Shown piece by piece: positions 23,945-32,671 of a DNA stretch of 37,295 nt. A model generated the notes under the pieces. It was not told the DNA's origin, made no database searches, and saw only the letters and a list, made by a program, of their open reading frames with translations. The position numbers and the translations under genes were made by a program. The stretch comes from Pseudonocardiales bacterium (GTDB taxonomy: Bacteria > Actinomycetota > Actinomycetes > Mycobacteriales > Pseudonocardiaceae). The DNA is taken from assembly GCA_003244055.1 (NCBI GenBank), contig QHBZ01000207.1:1-37295 (forward strand), in the 5' to 3' direction. How positions within the stretch are numbered: the first letter of the stretch is position 1; each line of letters begins with the position of its first letter.

Positions 23945-24553
23945 ATGCACCGGGGGATGCCGTTGGTGGTGATCAAGGGTGGTCGCATCGTTGACGTGGA
24001 CCTCTCCGGGACCCACCCCTTGGTGGAGTTGCCGCTGGTCGAACTGGGCGATGTCTGCCTCCGGCCGGGCCTGATCGACGCCCACGTGCACCTGGCGTTC
24101 GACCCGTGTGGCGATGTTGCCGAGCACCTGCAAGCAGATGACCAGGTGACCCTGATGGCGCGGATGCGTCGGCACGCGTTGCAAGCATTGTGTGCTGGCA
24201 TTACCACTGTGCGAGATTTGGGCTTCCGCGCGAGCGTTGCTGCCTCGAATGCATCGGGAGGGTGTGCGACTGGTGTGTTCCTCGGATGCCGGGGTGGTCG
24301 CCGAGAAGCCGCACAATTGCCTCCCACTTGGATTGGGAGACTTCGAAACCTACGCTGAACTTTCTCCTGCCGAGGTCATCGCCTCCGTCACCAGCCTCGC
24401 GGCCGAGTCTTGCGGGATTGGCGACCGGAAAGGCAGGATCGCGGCGGCTATGAGGCCGATCTCCTCGCCGTCGCCGGCGATCCTGAGAAAGATCTGCAGG
24501 CTCTCGGTACTGTGTTCGCGGTGTTCCGGGCGGGACAGCTAATACCACTGTGA
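23945..24553 (+). pseudogene. amidohydrolase with large internal deletion
   Basis: The N-terminal part is a good metal-dependent amidohydrolase: VVIKGGRIVDVDLSG, then LRPGLIDAHVHLAFDP with the HxH metal motif and ALCAGITTVRDLG. At about 24232 the reading jumps, one frame over, to the C-terminal part: LLPRMHREGVRLVCSSDAGV with the metal-binding Asp, LGDFETYAELSPAEVIASV, and, after another missing base near 24448, GYEADLLAVAGDPEKDLQAL ending at 24551-24553. Roughly 190 residues carrying the middle metal ligands are absent. It resembles imidazolonepropionase-like hydrolases in type. Confidence 0.75.
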
Positions 24554-24610
24554 ACGTTCCAATCGCTACGACCGAGCGTCCAGCAATCTCCGCCCGGCTT
24601 GATGAGGATC

Positions 24611-25036
24611 TCAGCCAGCGTGGTCGCGTAGCGCCGCCAGGAACGCTCGGAGATCCGCGGGCCCGCTCGTCGCCGCGGTGTGTACCCGGCGCAGATCGAG
24701 CTCGGCGTAAGCGTGCACGACCAGATTACGGAACCCGGCGGCGCGACCCAGCCGCTGTGCCAGCTCGCCGGGTATCAAGCTGGCATTGGCGAGCATTCGG
24801 AATGCATCGGCATAGGTAGGTGGGCTACCCAGCCCGAGCCGCACACAGCTCGACACTGCGAGATCGATCACCACCTGCACGGCCTGCCAGAGGTGCAGGA
24901 CGACCGCATCGGTCTGGGTGTTCAGTGGCTGCATGTCCTCGGCGTGGGGTGACAGGTGCTCGGCGACTCGGCGCAGATGGCGATCCACCGCCGCAGCGCG
25001 CTCGGCGAGCAGCTCGCGGTCGATCGCGACGCTCAT
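24611..25036 (-). CDS. hepT: HepT-type HEPN ribonuclease toxin
   Basis: A 141-residue all-helical HEPN protein. It carries the RX4HXY motif exactly: Arg103, His108 and Tyr110 in GFRNLVVHAY. In characterised MntA-HepT pairs the Arg and His cleave RNA and the Tyr is AMPylated by the partner to silence the toxin. The ATG at 25036 overlaps the stop of the MntA gene (ATGA), giving coupled synthesis with the antitoxin first. Unlike its neighbours it is intact. This is a type VII toxin-antitoxin module, possibly maintaining the otherwise decayed region. Confidence 0.88.
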   Translation of the reverse strand: MSVAIDRELLAERAAAVDRHLRRVAEHLSPHAEDMQPLNTQTDAVVLHLWQAVQVVIDLAVSSCVRLGLGSPPTYADAFRMLANASLIPGELAQRLGRAAGFRNLVVHAYAELDLRRVHTAATSGPADLRAFLAALRDHAG

Positions 25037-25446
25037 CCGAGCGCGGCCAGAACGTCGTCGTGCGCGCTCCGGATGACGGACTCCGTGTCGCACCAGAACT
25101 GAACGGCCTCAAGCTGGAAGCGCTGGAACTCAGCTGGGGAACGTTCCAGCAGGGGGATGCCGTCGCGAGCCGCTCTGTAGCGGAGCAGCGCACTCGTCCG
25201 GCTGAGGTCGACCACGTCGACCTCGTCGGTGCCCAGGATCTCGGTTAGCGTCGCCGACAGCGCCGGCAGGTCCGGGGAGTCGTCGGCGAGCACGCCGATA
25301 TCCCAGTCGGACCCCTCAGCCGCGTCCGCACGCGCTCGGGAACCGTGCAATACAGCGAGCCGCAGCGCTGCGGCCGCGGGTTCCATCGAAAGCCTTTCGC
25401 GCAGCTCCGCCGGGGTCACGGTGACCAGCTTACGGCGGGCCGCCAC
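25033..25446 (-). CDS. mntA: MntA-type minimal nucleotidyltransferase antitoxin
   Basis: The protein is 137 residues long with the minimal nucleotidyltransferase signature GSX10DXD: Gly35-Ser36 then Asp47 and Asp49 in HGSRARADAAEGSDWD. A third acidic position follows in VDVVDL. This domain transfers AMP to the HepT tyrosine. GTG at 25446 gives a positively charged start; a later GTG about seven codons in is possible. It is the first gene of the two-gene pair. About 100 bases separate it from the substrate-binding-protein remnant upstream, enough for its own promoter, which I could not define. Confidence 0.87.
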   Translation of the reverse strand: MAARRKLVTVTPAELRERLSMEPAAAALRLAVLHGSRARADAAEGSDWDIGVLADDSPDLPALSATLTEILGTDEVDVVDLSRTSALLRYRAARDGIPLLERSPAEFQRFQLEAVQFWCDTESVIRSAHDDVLAALG

Positions 25447-25544
25447 GGCCGGTTACCCGACGTGTGATCACGGAGTGGGCCGAGGCGTCCTGCGCGCCTT
25501 GGCGCGACGAGCATCGTCAGATTCGTGCTGGTGATGCGTGATCA

Positions 25545-27305
25545 CTAGGGACCGAGGGGGAACTGCGGCGCGCCAAGGATGGTTTGGAGCAGGTGCAGTA
25601 AATGAATGAGTGACTCCAACCCGGCCGTGAGCTCGGCAATGATCGTCGTCAATGGACCCCCTCCTCCCGGCGCTGGTGTGGGTGTGGGTGGTGTGGGTGT
25701 CGGTGGACCGGTCGGGGTTTTGCCGGCTTGGGCCTCGATGGTGGCTGCGGCGGTGATCGTCTGGGCCTTGAGCGGGTCCGGCAACGGTGCCATGCCAGGC
25801 GGGAGTTGGCCGGGTGCGATGCCCGGTTCCTGGCCTGGGCCTGCTGCGTAGCGTAGGAACGCGGCGTAGTCCTTGCCGGCCGCGGCGTCCAGCTTGGATG
25901 GTGCGGTGACCGCGTAGCTCAGCGTGGTCAGCGGGTAGGTCGTCGGGCCGGTGGCGCCGGGGTCGGGCGCCAGCACGCCCGGGACCGCGGTGGGTAGGCC
26001 GTAGCGGGTGGCTGTCGCTGTGTCTACCACCGCGATCAGGGCCAGCTGCCGGGGCGCCTGGGGATCGAGCTTCTTCGAGATCGGTGTCCTGCCGTCGGGT
26101 CGTCCGGGCCTGGCTGTCACCGCGGCTGGCCGAGCGGCCGGCGTCGTGCATGTCGTTCTTGAAGTAGTCCGGCGAGCCGGCCACCGCACCCTGGTAGGAC
26201 TGGGTGAGCAGTTTGGCCACCAGCCGCGGCGTGAGCTTCATCGACGTAAACCGCTGGCCGTTGAGCTGCAGCTGGCGCATCCGCGGGTGGCTGGTGTTCG
26301 ATGTTGAACGCGATGGTCAGCCCGGACAGCCCGACCGGTGCATAGACCAGCGGTTGGTCCGGTGGTGCCTGGTCGGGTGGGATCGGGTTGGTCACCAACC
26401 CCAGGCCCGGTGAGCTGCCGTCAAGCACCTGATTGCAGCTGACGTCGTCGGTGAGCTGAGTATAGCTATACAGCGCGCCGCCGCCCGCGCACAGCGCCGG
26501 CTGCCAGCTGCTGAGCGCGTCAGCCACCAACTCGTGACCGATCACCCGGCGCTCGGATCCCCCGATCGGGCAAGCCTGGCCCACAGGTAGGAAATCCAGC
26601 GGGAAAAAGATGCGATTGTCCCAGTTGGACTGGCTCAGCGGCGAGGAGTCCAGCAGGTGGCCGGCGTCACTGGCCACGGTCGAGCCGTCGACCTCGGTGG
26701 TCCCGCGTGGCACGATCACCAACCAACAGGACCGGCCCTTGGTGACGCCCCCGACGGTGACCGGGTCACCACAACCAAGACCCGCTGCCTGGCGCACGGT
26801 CTGTGCCTCGAAATACTCCACGCCGGTCCCGTCGCTATGGGTACGGGCCCGCGGGTTCTCGTTGGTGACCTGAGAGTCGAAGAAGTCATTGGTGTCCGAG
26901 GTGCCCGCGCCGGTCGGCTGGTCCTTCCCCACCGGCCAAAATGGCATGAAGGCGTTACCGAACGTGCCCGCCAGGTTTCCCCCGTCCGGGAGACCGTCGG
27001 GTTGTGGCACCCGCTCAGGTTGTTGGGATCGAGTTTCTTGGTCGCACCGGGGATCTGGTTGACCTGATCGATCCCGGCTTGCACCAGGTTGATCGGCAGT
27101 GGCGAGTAGCCCAGCGCGTCGGCCTGTTGCTGGCCCTCGCACAGGAAGTAGTAGGCGAACTCGGAGAGCGTGCGGCCTTTTTCGGTGGTGAAGTTCGAGG
27201 TGGTGTCCTTCGGGACGATCATGTAGCTGTAGCCGGACAGCGGATAGGCCCGCGGGTCGAGGTTGACGTAGACCTGGCTGAGGTCCGCGGTGAGGTCAGG
27301 TGCGC
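25545..27305 (-). pseudogene. double periplasmic substrate-binding protein, 5'-truncated, frameshifted
   Basis: Joined frames read the end of a PstS-like domain (YPLSGYSYMIVPKDTTSNF, FAYYFLCEGQQQADALGYSP, LPINLVQAGIDQV) and then a long second region: GNAFMPFWPVGKDQP, SCWLVIVPRGTTEVDG, YAPVGLSGLTIAFNIE, then LTPRLVAKLLTQSYQGAV and KKLDPQAPRQLALIAVVDTA. The last part is Pro-rich (PTPTPPTPTP) with a hydrophobic end. The second region resembles another periplasmic binding fold. Frame breaks lie near 26980, 26300 and 26090; the first is a C/G run one base short. The 5' end stops at about 27305 against a TetR tail; signal peptide and first binding half are missing. Confidence 0.65.
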
Positions 27306-27458
27306 GCCGGAATGATCAGCACTCAACTACTCGGCATCGCCCTGACCCGCTACATCCTGCGGCTCCCGCCCATCGCCGCGCTCGACCCGCCGACCCTCAT
27401 CGCAACCCTCACCCCAGTGCTAAACCAGATCCTCACCTACACGGCCGGCGCTCACTAG
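27306..27458 (+). pseudogene. TetR-family regulator C-terminal tail
   Basis: The frame reads ISTQLLGIALTRYILRLPPI followed by AALDPPTLIATLTPVLNQIL and a stop at 27456-27458. This is the final helix pair of actinobacterial TetR proteins (LLGxALTRYxLRLPPxA). The DNA-binding part and most of the ligand domain are missing. It starts where the oppositely oriented substrate-binding remnant ends, marking a rearrangement joint near 27305. Confidence 0.7.
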
Positions 27459-27468
27459 GCTCGCGACC

Positions 27469-27962
27469 ATGCGCCATCTGCGGTTATTGACCGGTTGTCG
27501 CGGCGTTGCTGGCGTTATTGTCTGTCGCCGGGTGCTCAGTTCCATGACCGGTCAGGGCCAGTCCTCTGTGGTTGCCTCGACACCGAACCCGCGTTCACCT
27601 GCCAGAGCAACTCGACGCTCTACGTCACGGCGGGGTTCCTCACCCTGATCGCCCAGCAGATCGGCGCGCCCGATACGCCGTATGCGCTGGCCTCGCTGTT
27701 GTCACACGAGATCGGCCACGTCGTGCAGGCCCTGGTGCACGACCAGAAGAGCGCCACCGCGGACGATGCCACGTCTCAGCGGATCGAGCAGCAGGCTGAC
27801 CGCCTGTCCGGGGTCTGGGCGCACGCGATGGCCCTGGACGGCAAACTCGATGCCGCGCGATTCAACAAGGTCGCACGGGACACCCGCGCGGCGGGCGGCG
27901 GCGATCACCACTGGCACGACAGGGGACGACCACAGTCCTGCCAGCTGGCCACCTTCCACTGA
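27469..27962 (+). pseudogene. neutral zinc metallopeptidase lipoprotein, frameshifted
   Basis: The ATG at 27469 starts MRHLRLLT, then the next frame supplies a lipoprotein signal (VVAALLALLSVAGC) and a third frame the body: PAFTCQSNSTLYVTAGFLTL and the zinc motif LLSHEIGHVVQAL, with QQADRLSGVWAHAMALDGKL containing a further metal-ligand region. HExxH with a following glutamate is typical of YpfJ-like neutral metallopeptidases, which would act outside the membrane. At least two shifts, near 27490 and 27560-27590, break the frame. The protein C terminus also looks altered after about 27890. Confidence 0.65.
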
Positions 27963-27980
27963 CCTGCCACCGCTCCCCGC

Positions 27981-28820
27981 CTATGGGGACGCCGTCGTCG
28001 GCTTCTGAGCCCACGCGGAGATCATTGGAGAGGTGGCGAGGTCGAGCTGACCGGTCGCCACGGTCGCCAGGTGCTGCTCGATCTCATCCTCCGTCGCTAG
28101 CGCCGCCGCGACGAGATGATCGCGGACCTGCTCGACGGTGGCCCGCTCGAGGTCGGTACAGGCCGGCCCTCCCATCGGGAAGTACGCGGCCGACTGCACG
28201 CAGATGAGTCCGGCGCCGCGCAGCCGCCGCGGCAGCGTCCGCCCGTAGGCCAGATCGACACCGCGCTCGGTGAGCAGCGTCCGGAAGCCGTGCTTGAGTT
28301 TGTTGGCCAAGCGCTGCTCGGGTCCTGACTCGTCCGGGCAGACCAGCGGTTGCAGCGCGGGATCGGCCTCCTCCAGCAGCAACCAACCGCCGGGTCGCAA
28401 TGCTGCGACTATGGCCGCCAGCGCCTGCGCCCGTTGCGGCACGTGCACCAGCACGAGCCGGGCATGCACCAGGTCGAAGTGCTCCGCCGGTGGCGGCTGC
28501 GCCCCGACGTCGTGACGGCGGACCTCGTAGCCGACGTCACCGCCCGGGATCCACGACGTGTCGATATCGGTTGCCAAGACCCGGCCATCACGGCCGACCT
28601 GCTCGGCGAGCCAGGTAGGCACGCTCGGGCCGCCGGCACCGACCTCCCACACCCGCCAACCGGGCGCGAGCCCGAGCGCCCGCGCGTGCCGAAAGGTCGA
28701 GGGATTGAACAGGACCGACAGCGCGTCGAAGCGCTCCCCGGCCTCGGCCTGCTGGTTGTCGAGCAGGTACCCCTCGTCTCGTGCCACACCTCGATCGTGC
28801 CTGTCGACGTCGCTGCCCAC
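27981..28820 (-). CDS. class I SAM-dependent methyltransferase
   Basis: A 279-residue protein: helical N terminus, then motif I WRVWEVGAGGPSVPTWLAEQ, motif II VLATDIDTSWI, a DLVHARLVLVHVP motif and LRPGGWLLLEEADPALQ. The fold is the UbiE/Coq5-like Rossmann methyltransferase; the C-terminal helical cap would hold the substrate, which is unknown. The frame is intact with an ATG at 28820. It converges on the metallopeptidase remnant with 18 bases between. Confidence 0.87.
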   Translation of the reverse strand: MGSDVDRHDRGVARDEGYLLDNQQAEAGERFDALSVLFNPSTFRHARALGLAPGWRVWEVGAGGPSVPTWLAEQVGRDGRVLATDIDTSWIPGGDVGYEVRRHDVGAQPPPAEHFDLVHARLVLVHVPQRAQALAAIVAALRPGGWLLLEEADPALQPLVCPDESGPEQRLANKLKHGFRTLLTERGVDLAYGRTLPRRLRGAGLICVQSAAYFPMGGPACTDLERATVEQVRDHLVAAALATEDEIEQHLATVATGQLDLATSPMISAWAQKPTTASP

Positions 28821-29157
28821 ATTTCACATCGGTCGGATTATCAGTCGTTTTATACACGGCTGCGCTTGTCCTCGCCGGCCCCCTCCCTGTGCGGGGTGTA
28901 AACACCTTCGGCAAAGCTCAGAGCGCCGCGCCCAGCCAGATCGCCTGCTGGCCGGATCGGTACTCAACACGTCGATCCAACACACCACCCCAGGGCTGAA
29001 CGACCTATTCTCCACAACCTAGTAACGCTACCCGAATTCCGGGCCGGCGGCCGCCACCTCCTCCTACCTATCGGTCCTTTCCGCTTGGTGACTTCGCAGT
29101 TCCGTCACCATGCTCGCGCTCGTCGTTTCCGCACACCCGATCGATCGTTGATCGGTT
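28821..29157. other. intergenic region between divergent genes, no gene seen
   Basis: It holds the promoters of the leftward methyltransferase and rightward transglycosylase. AT-richer patches such as GTTTTATACAC near 28850 could be promoter elements, but I cannot define start sites. No coding frame is convincing. Confidence 0.5.
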
Positions 29158-30087
29158 GTGAGCAGCGAGCACGGTGTGCAGATCAATGCTGGAGAATCCG
29201 ATGGTCCGCGGCGTCGAGGGCGGCGCGTCCGGGGGGGTGGTTATGCGCTGCGTGGGGTGCTCTCCGGTGCTGCGCTGGTCTGCGCCGGCCTGGTCGTGGT
29301 GGGCCTGGGCACCGTAGCGGCTCCGTTGCCCGATCGGGGACTGGCCGCGCCCACCCCGGTGGCGATGGCCGCGCCCGCTGCGCTGCCCGATGTCCCCGAG
29401 CCTGCCGCCGCCCCGACCGCACCCACCAGCCAGCCAGCCAGTGGCGGACCTGCCGCCCGGACCGTCACGATCCCGGTGCAGATCCCGGTGTCTGCAGGCG
29501 TGCCGCGGGCACCGCGGCTGGCGTTCGCCGCGTGGGCCTCCCGGATGGCCCGGGTGACCGGGATCCCGGCGCGGGCGTTGGAGGCCTACGCCAACGCGCA
29601 CGCCGTGATGGCCGCCACCCAACCCGGCTGCCACCTGACTTGGGTGACCCTGGCTGGTATCGCCGAGGTGGAGTCTGAGCATGGAACCATGGGTGGGCGC
29701 ACCCTGCTGCCTGATGGGCGGCCGTCGTCACCAATCGTCGGGATCCCGCTCAACGGGGCCAACGGCACTCGGGCGATCGCGGCTACCGACGGGGGTCTGC
29801 TGACCGGGGACAAGGTGTGGGAGCACGCCGTGGGGCCGTTCCAGTTCATTCCTTCGGCCTGGGCGTTGTGGCGGGCGGATGCTCACGGTGACGGGTTCAC
29901 GGACCCGCAGAACATCGACAACGCCGCCCTGGCCGCCGGGAAGTACCTGTGCGCGGATAACCGGAACCTGGCCTCGGGTGACCAATGGCTCCGGGCGGTC
30001 CTGTCCTACAACAACTCCCTGGACTACGCCAAAGCCGTCTATAGCTTCGCCCAGGGCTACGCGCGCAACGCCCAAGGCCTCACCTGA
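29158..30087 (+). CDS. secreted lytic murein transglycosylase
   Basis: A 309-residue protein. After a basic N terminus comes a membrane helix (VLSGAALVCAGLVVVGLG), an Ala/Pro-rich spacer to about residue 100, and a lytic transglycosylase domain: WVTLAGIAEVESEHGTMGGR carries the catalytic Glu, then HAVGPFQFIPSAWALW, DGFTDPQNIDNAALAAGKYL and AVLSYNNSLDYAKAVYSFA. It would cleave glycan strands of peptidoglycan to 1,6-anhydro products outside the cell. GTG at 29158 is used; GTG at 29176 is an alternative. It is intact although flanked by remnants. Confidence 0.88.
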   Translation: MSSEHGVQINAGESDGPRRRGRRVRGGGYALRGVLSGAALVCAGLVVVGLGTVAAPLPDRGLAAPTPVAMAAPAALPDVPEPAAAPTAPTSQPASGGPAARTVTIPVQIPVSAGVPRAPRLAFAAWASRMARVTGIPARALEAYANAHAVMAATQPGCHLTWVTLAGIAEVESEHGTMGGRTLLPDGRPSSPIVGIPLNGANGTRAIAATDGGLLTGDKVWEHAVGPFQFIPSAWALWRADAHGDGFTDPQNIDNAALAAGKYLCADNRNLASGDQWLRAVLSYNNSLDYAKAVYSFAQGYARNAQGLT

Positions 30088-30089
30088 TC

Positions 30090-30610
30090 ATCAGCCGCGA
30101 CTCGGCCGGCATCGGTGAACTGGCCAAACTCGGGGTGTCCGGCAACGCGGGTGGTACAGAAGGCCATCATCGCCCCTGCGCCCAGGACCACTATGACGAT
30201 GCCGGTCCACAGGTCGGCCTTTTCGTAGCCGATGAACCTCGGGGTGATCCGCTTGTCGATGATGTAGGGCTGTTGGAAGAACAGCTGCCAGGGCGCGTCG
30301 GTGGTGCCGACGATCGCGATGATCAGCAGCATCACCGTGGACAGCTCCGCCCCACCCAGCATCCCCGGCACCACGAAGTCGTGAGCGACGTGGCTCAGCG
30401 GGGGGTGAGCCATCACCAGGATTGGCACCAGCAGCAGGCTGCCCGCCACCAGCACCAAACAGACCCGCTCAAAGCGCGATCCCGATGAACTCGGTGACAA
30501 TCGTCAGCGCGTTGAGCAGGAACAAATCGATCACACTGAACGCGCCCCAGAACCGCCCGAACCGCTCCTCAACAATGGGGTCAGGAACCGGGGAAAAAGA
30601 CAGGGGAACG
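30090..30610 (-). pseudogene. NRAMP-family divalent metal transporter remnant
   Basis: Two frames give adjoining parts of an NRAMP Mn/Fe transporter: DPIVEERFGRFWGAFSVIDL and FLLNALTIVTEFIGIAL, then after a joint at about 30475 RFERVCLVLVAGSLLLVPIL, IAIVGTTDAPWQLFFQQPYI and IDKRITPRFIGYEKADLW. In intact transporters about 40-45 residues separate the two blocks, so part of the membrane core is deleted. The N-terminal DPG metal-binding helix and everything after the GHPEFGQF loop are also missing. The right-hand truncation lies a few bases from the transglycosylase stop. Confidence 0.75.
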
Positions 30611-31394
30611 GCTCATCACGAAACCTCCCGACAAACGGGGTCGCACCGACAAACCGGGATAGTCCGCTAAGAGTTTTGGCACTGCACGGCGTACCCAACC
30701 CTCACGGGCGCGTCGAGAACAGCGACGTGCAATACCATTTTGTCATCGACGTGTCCACCATTGACTCGGTCTAAGCTATTGGTGGGAGGGAATTGTGTCG
30801 CGTTGACTGGGAGCAGCCAAATAAAATCGCAATGGATGCCGTAATCAGATGGCGAGGGCGAGTCGGAGTAGGCGGCCGATAACCGGTACCGCGGATCGCG
30901 CCGGAATCAGCGCGGCAAGTGTGGCGCCGCCGACATCTACGGCCACCTGACGCCGTGGATTACGGCCCCCATCGGCAACCGGAGGTGCGCACTACGAGAT
31001 CTATCCTGACGGCCGCGTGGTGTACAACCTCGAAGGTGGCGGAGGCGCAGAAGGCGGCGCTGGTCGGCGGCGTAAGCGAGTTCGACCTCGGCGCCTGCCT
31101 GATTTCGATGGGAGTCGATTCCCCCAAGATCCACGCATCAAGTGGGACGGACCACGTCCCGGGCGAGCAGCATCGCCATCAGTGCGCCCTGCGCCACCAC
31201 TGCCGGGCTGTAAGCAGGATCCACCCCCGGAGATACCAGCACCAGCACAACACCGCAACACCCAGCAGACCTCGCTTTGCGACCCGCACAGCAACCCCCT
31301 GCCAACGATCTACCACCCATACCCAGCATTGAGTATTAGGACAGTGAAGTCTATGGGATCGCCGTGACGGGTTGCGGGTCACGGCGCGGCCGTG
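30611..31394. other. 784 bases with no intact gene; possible recombinase crumb
   Basis: No complete gene can be supported. At 30929-30955 one frame reads ADIYGHLTP, the pattern around the catalytic tyrosine of tyrosine recombinases, but only about nine residues match. Further on, a frame with HYEIYPDGRVVYNLEGG (about 30985-31040) looks coding at its start but soon becomes Pro/Arg-rich and unconvincing. Composition is patchy. The stretch is best read as debris between the NRAMP and transposase remnants. Confidence 0.4.
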
Positions 31395-31680
31395 CACGCG
31401 GCGCGGCGCGCCGAGCCCGGCCAATGCCCCGGCGTCACGTGTCCGGCGCCAGTCCACAATGTGGCTGGAATACAGGCCCTCCCGGCGCAACACCGCACCC
31501 TTCTCGCCCTCGGGTGCCGCGTCATAGGTCCGCCAGCACCGGCAGCCTGTACTTCGCGGTGAACGTTCGCCGTCGGGCCCGCTCAGGCACTTCCGGGTCC
31601 GGGCGTCGCACATCCTCATCAACCACCCGACCAGGATCTGCGATCCCGGACGCCCGGTCGAGCACGGTCATGGTCATATC
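31395..31680 (-). mobile_element. IS3-type transposase (OrfA-like) remnant
   Basis: Two overlapping frames read PDPEVPERARRRTFTAKYRL and then YDAAPEGEKGAVLRREGLYS followed by SHIVDWRRTRDAGALAGL. This is the helix-turn-helix start of an IS3-group transposase. One extra base near 31523 breaks the frame. The catalytic DDE part and recognisable terminal repeats are absent. It lies directly upstream of the HigB-like module and testifies to past insertion. Confidence 0.75.
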
Positions 31681-31799
31681 GGGAAGTCGCCATCCCCGCG
31701 CTCGGGTCACTGATTGTCCGGGAGCGGGTACCTCAACCCAGGTTGACCGAGAGGGATCGCAGTGAACGAGTCGAACGACGACATGGGTCAATAAAATCG

Positions 31800-31805
31800 T
31801 ATACT
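31800..31805 (+). promoter_or_regulatory. -10 box TATACT of a leaderless promoter for the toxin-antitoxin pair
   Basis: TATACT ends six bases before the GTG at 31812, so a transcript starting at the normal distance would begin at the start codon itself. This is a common leaderless arrangement in actinomycetes. No clear -35 box is seen 17 bases upstream, and no ribosome site precedes the GTG. Confidence 0.6.
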
Positions 31806-31811
31806 CCGTTG

Positions 31812-32172
31812 GTGTGGAAGATCGTCATGGTCGACGAGGTGCGGCGGTGGTTGCACAACCTTCGTCGTACCGACCGGGACACGCTGCGGCAGGTCAGCGA
31901 CGCTTTGGACTTGTTGACGATCGAGGGCCCCACGCTCGGTCGACCGATCGTCGACCGGATCAAGGGCCTCGAAGTTGCATCACCTGAAGGAGCTGCGACC
32001 GGGGTCGTCGGGTGCGAGTGAGATCCGGATCCTGTTCGCCTTCGATCCGACGACCCGGGCGGTTCTGCTGGTGGCCGGAGACAAGGCGGGTGACTGGAAG
32101 CGCTGGTACGTGCGAGCTGTGCCGCTCGCCGAGCATCGATACGAACAGTGGATCAAGGAGGTGGAGTCGTGA
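31812..32172 (+). pseudogene. HigB-like (Gp49 family) RelE-fold toxin with a one-base insertion
   Basis: The GTG start gives VWKIVMVDEVRRWLHNLRRT, DALDLLTIEGPTLGRPIVD and RIKG; then the frame fails. Dropping one C at 31967-31968 restores SKLHHLKELRPGSSGASEIR, ILFAFDPTTRAVLLVAGDKA and RWYVRAVPLAEHRYEQWIK, a full-length toxin of about 119 residues ending at 32170-32172. Family knowledge makes it a ribosome-associated or free mRNA interferase. The stop overlaps the antitoxin start. As read, only a 70-residue fragment plus an unrelated tail is made, so the toxin should be inactive unless the extra base is an error or frameshifting occurs. Confidence 0.8.
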
Positions 32173-32501
32173 CCGAGTGGCACACCTGGGACGAGGTGAG
32201 TGTGGAGTTGGGCGACGTGCTCGGCAGCGCCGAGGAGCGCGCGCAGCGCGTCGAGCAGCTGCGCCGTGGGCTGGTGTTGCGGCGGCTGGTCGAACAGCGC
32301 AAACGGGCCGGGCTGCGCCAAGTCGACGTGGCCGAGCGGATGGGAGTGTCGAAGGCGCGGGTCAGCCATATCGAGCACGGGGCGGTCGCGACAATCGAGC
32401 TGCTCGCCCGATACCTCGACGCCATCGGTGGCCGTTTGGAAATCACCGCTGCATTCGACGGTGGCATTGAACGCGTGGTACTGGACTGGCCAGCCGCCTA
32501 G
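32169..32501 (+). CDS. XRE-family antitoxin (HigA-like)
   Basis: A 110-residue protein with a helix-turn-helix at about residues 45-80: LRQVDVAERMGVSKARVSHI followed by EHGAVATIELLARYLDAIGG. The GTG at 32169 overlaps the toxin stop (GTGA) and is preceded by AAGGAGGTGG at 32156-32165, an excellent ribosome site, so it is chosen over the longer in-frame start. The protein should bind the toxin and repress the shared promoter at 31800. It is intact although its toxin is broken. Confidence 0.87.
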   Translation: MTEWHTWDEVSVELGDVLGSAEERAQRVEQLRRGLVLRRLVEQRKRAGLRQVDVAERMGVSKARVSHIEHGAVATIELLARYLDAIGGRLEITAAFDGGIERVVLDWPAA

Positions 32502-32671
32502 AGATCCTTGGTCCCCAGGGGGCTGACCGCACTGGGTGCCGGATCATCAGAGAAGACGAGCTGGCTGAAGTCCCCAACTGTCGCCGCAGTGTGGCTGAGT
32601 AGCGCGTGAGCACCGCCCCTGCACACCAGAACAAAATTGTCCTACACACGGTCATATTACCTGGCCAGACC

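Noticed and set aside
25670-25720. GTGGGTGTGGGTG-type repeats resembling a microsatellite or telomere-like tract
   Set aside because: They are the antisense of a Pro-Thr-rich linker (PTPTPPTPTP) at the end of the binding-protein remnant.
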